Assembly: GCA_947630635.1 (NCBI GenBank) | Contig: CANRIJ010000080.1 | Location: 1 to 6,820, forward strand | Direction of reading: 5' to 3' | DNA length: 6,820 nt | Origin: an uncultured Spirochaetaceae bacterium | GTDB lineage: Bacteria > Spirochaetota > Spirochaetia > Sphaerochaetales > Sphaerochaetaceae | Shown here: positions 6,391 to 6,820 of the stretch, piece by piece | Position numbering within the stretch: the stretch's first letter is position 1 | Layout: every line of letters begins with the position of its first letter | Position numbers and translations under genes: made by a program | Notes under the pieces: generated by a model | Databases searched by the model: none | The model's input: only the letters and a program-made list of their open reading frames with translations | What the model was told of the DNA's origin: nothing

Positions 6391-6820
6391 TTATTTTACA
6401 ACCCTTCCAGCACCATTGATTTTTATTCTCTTGTCCTTCAGAGACCCTTCAAAGAGATCTTTCACCTTTGAGCCCATCTTTAGGTAGCCCATCTCGCTCA
6501 TAAAGAGCTTTTTGAGCTCTTTCTTTGTGTAGTAGCTCTTCTCTCCATTCTCAAGGATATAGAGAATGCAGTTTGCTCCCTCATAGTAGGGAATCTGGTA
6601 GGAGTAGCGAATGGCAGAGTCTGGAGTAGGCCTAAATGAGGTGCTCTTCTCAGTGAAGAAGACGCATTCGCCATCCTCTTCTTCAAAGTTTGAGCCAAGG
6701 TCTTTTTCCAGCTCTTTCAGCTTTGCGGCAATTCTCTCAGAGGCTTTTTAAGCCCTACTGAATTGAGGACCCTTTTAAATAGAAGAGACTCCCTGATGGG
6801 TCCCTCTTCTTCTATTATTG
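6391..6820 (-). pseudogene. C-terminal part of a DUF3320/DUF4011-type helicase-like protein, frameshifted; 5' end outside window
   Basis: Two minus-strand frames join into one plausible protein tail. From the window edge one frame runs through EEEGPIRESLLFKRVLNSVG and LKK, then hits TGA at 6719-6717. The -1 frame is open from just after TAA (6750-6748) to TAA at 6393-6391. It encodes about 118 residues starting KASERIAAKLKELEKDLG and including SFRPTPDSAIRYS, CILYILENGEKSYYTKKEL and GYLKMGSKVKDLFEG. The second part has no ATG for 80 residues, so it is not an independent gene. The EGPI...RV...G motif and the later 'G-K-x-G-x-x-V' repeat resemble DUF3320, found at the end of large superfamily 1 helicases carrying DUF4011. 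A sixth A in the five-A tract (6749-6745) would restore one frame. This is a true pseudogene, an assembly error, or less likely programmed frameshifting. The coding nature is well supported; the family call rests on recall. Confidence 0.62.

Noticed and set aside
6370..6395. Short repeat-like pattern TTGCATGTTGCA between the PLP gene and the helicase tail
   Set aside because: It is too short and imperfect to support an operator or a terminator.
6498..6698. 66-residue minus-strand ORF (starts MAQTLKKRMANASSS)
   Set aside because: It is an out-of-frame shadow of the helicase-like tail, which reads as a far better protein in the neighbouring frame.
6768..6817. Imperfect inverted repeats near the window end (AATAGAAG with CTTCTATT; GAGGACCC with GGGTCC) resembling a terminator or attenuator
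   Set aside because: The stems need bulges, no T run follows on either strand, and the stretch reads as coding sequence of the helicase-like gene on the minus strand.

Overview
The window is an ordinary chromosomal stretch from an anaerobe-like bacterium. Codon use is moderately AT-rich, with many AGG/AGA Arg and ATA Ile codons and TGA used as a stop. The lipoprotein signal ends in a relaxed lipobox (LFFS|C), which leans towards a spirochaete (Treponema-like), but several of the protein families are also common in Clostridia. I cannot place it below that level. No phage, IS, CRISPR, tRNA or rRNA signal is visible.

Layout. Positions 1-2381 (+ strand) carry the 3' end of one ABC exporter half-transporter and a complete second one, overlapping by 8 bp. 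They form a heterodimeric exporter with one degenerate and one canonical ATP site. Positions 2382-2490 lie between convergent genes and hold a strong hairpin terminator serving the minus-strand genes. From 2491 to 6311, three minus-strand genes follow. In transcription order they are a 487-aa fold-type II PLP enzyme of unknown substrate, threonine synthase (thrC), and a lipoprotein that joins a domain resembling the C-terminal barrel of SAM hydroxide adenosyltransferases to a CX5R protein phosphatase. A promoter-like pair precedes the PLP gene. A near-perfect terminator hairpin sits between the PLP gene and thrC, while thrC and the phosphatase gene are 13 bp apart and clearly cotranscribed.

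From 6391 to the window end (minus strand) is the C-terminal part of a large protein that I read as a DUF3320/DUF4011-type helicase. Its reading frame is broken by an apparent one-base deletion in an A tract. This coding stretch is easily missed because it has no usable start codon.

Functionally, the exporter is a self-contained two-gene unit. ThrC completes threonine synthesis; the link between ThrC, the PLP enzyme and the surface phosphatase is only positional. I see no convincing undescribed multi-gene system. The most useful leads are the frameshifted helicase tail, the two-domain lipoprotein phosphatase, and the terminator placed directly against the thrC ribosome binding site.
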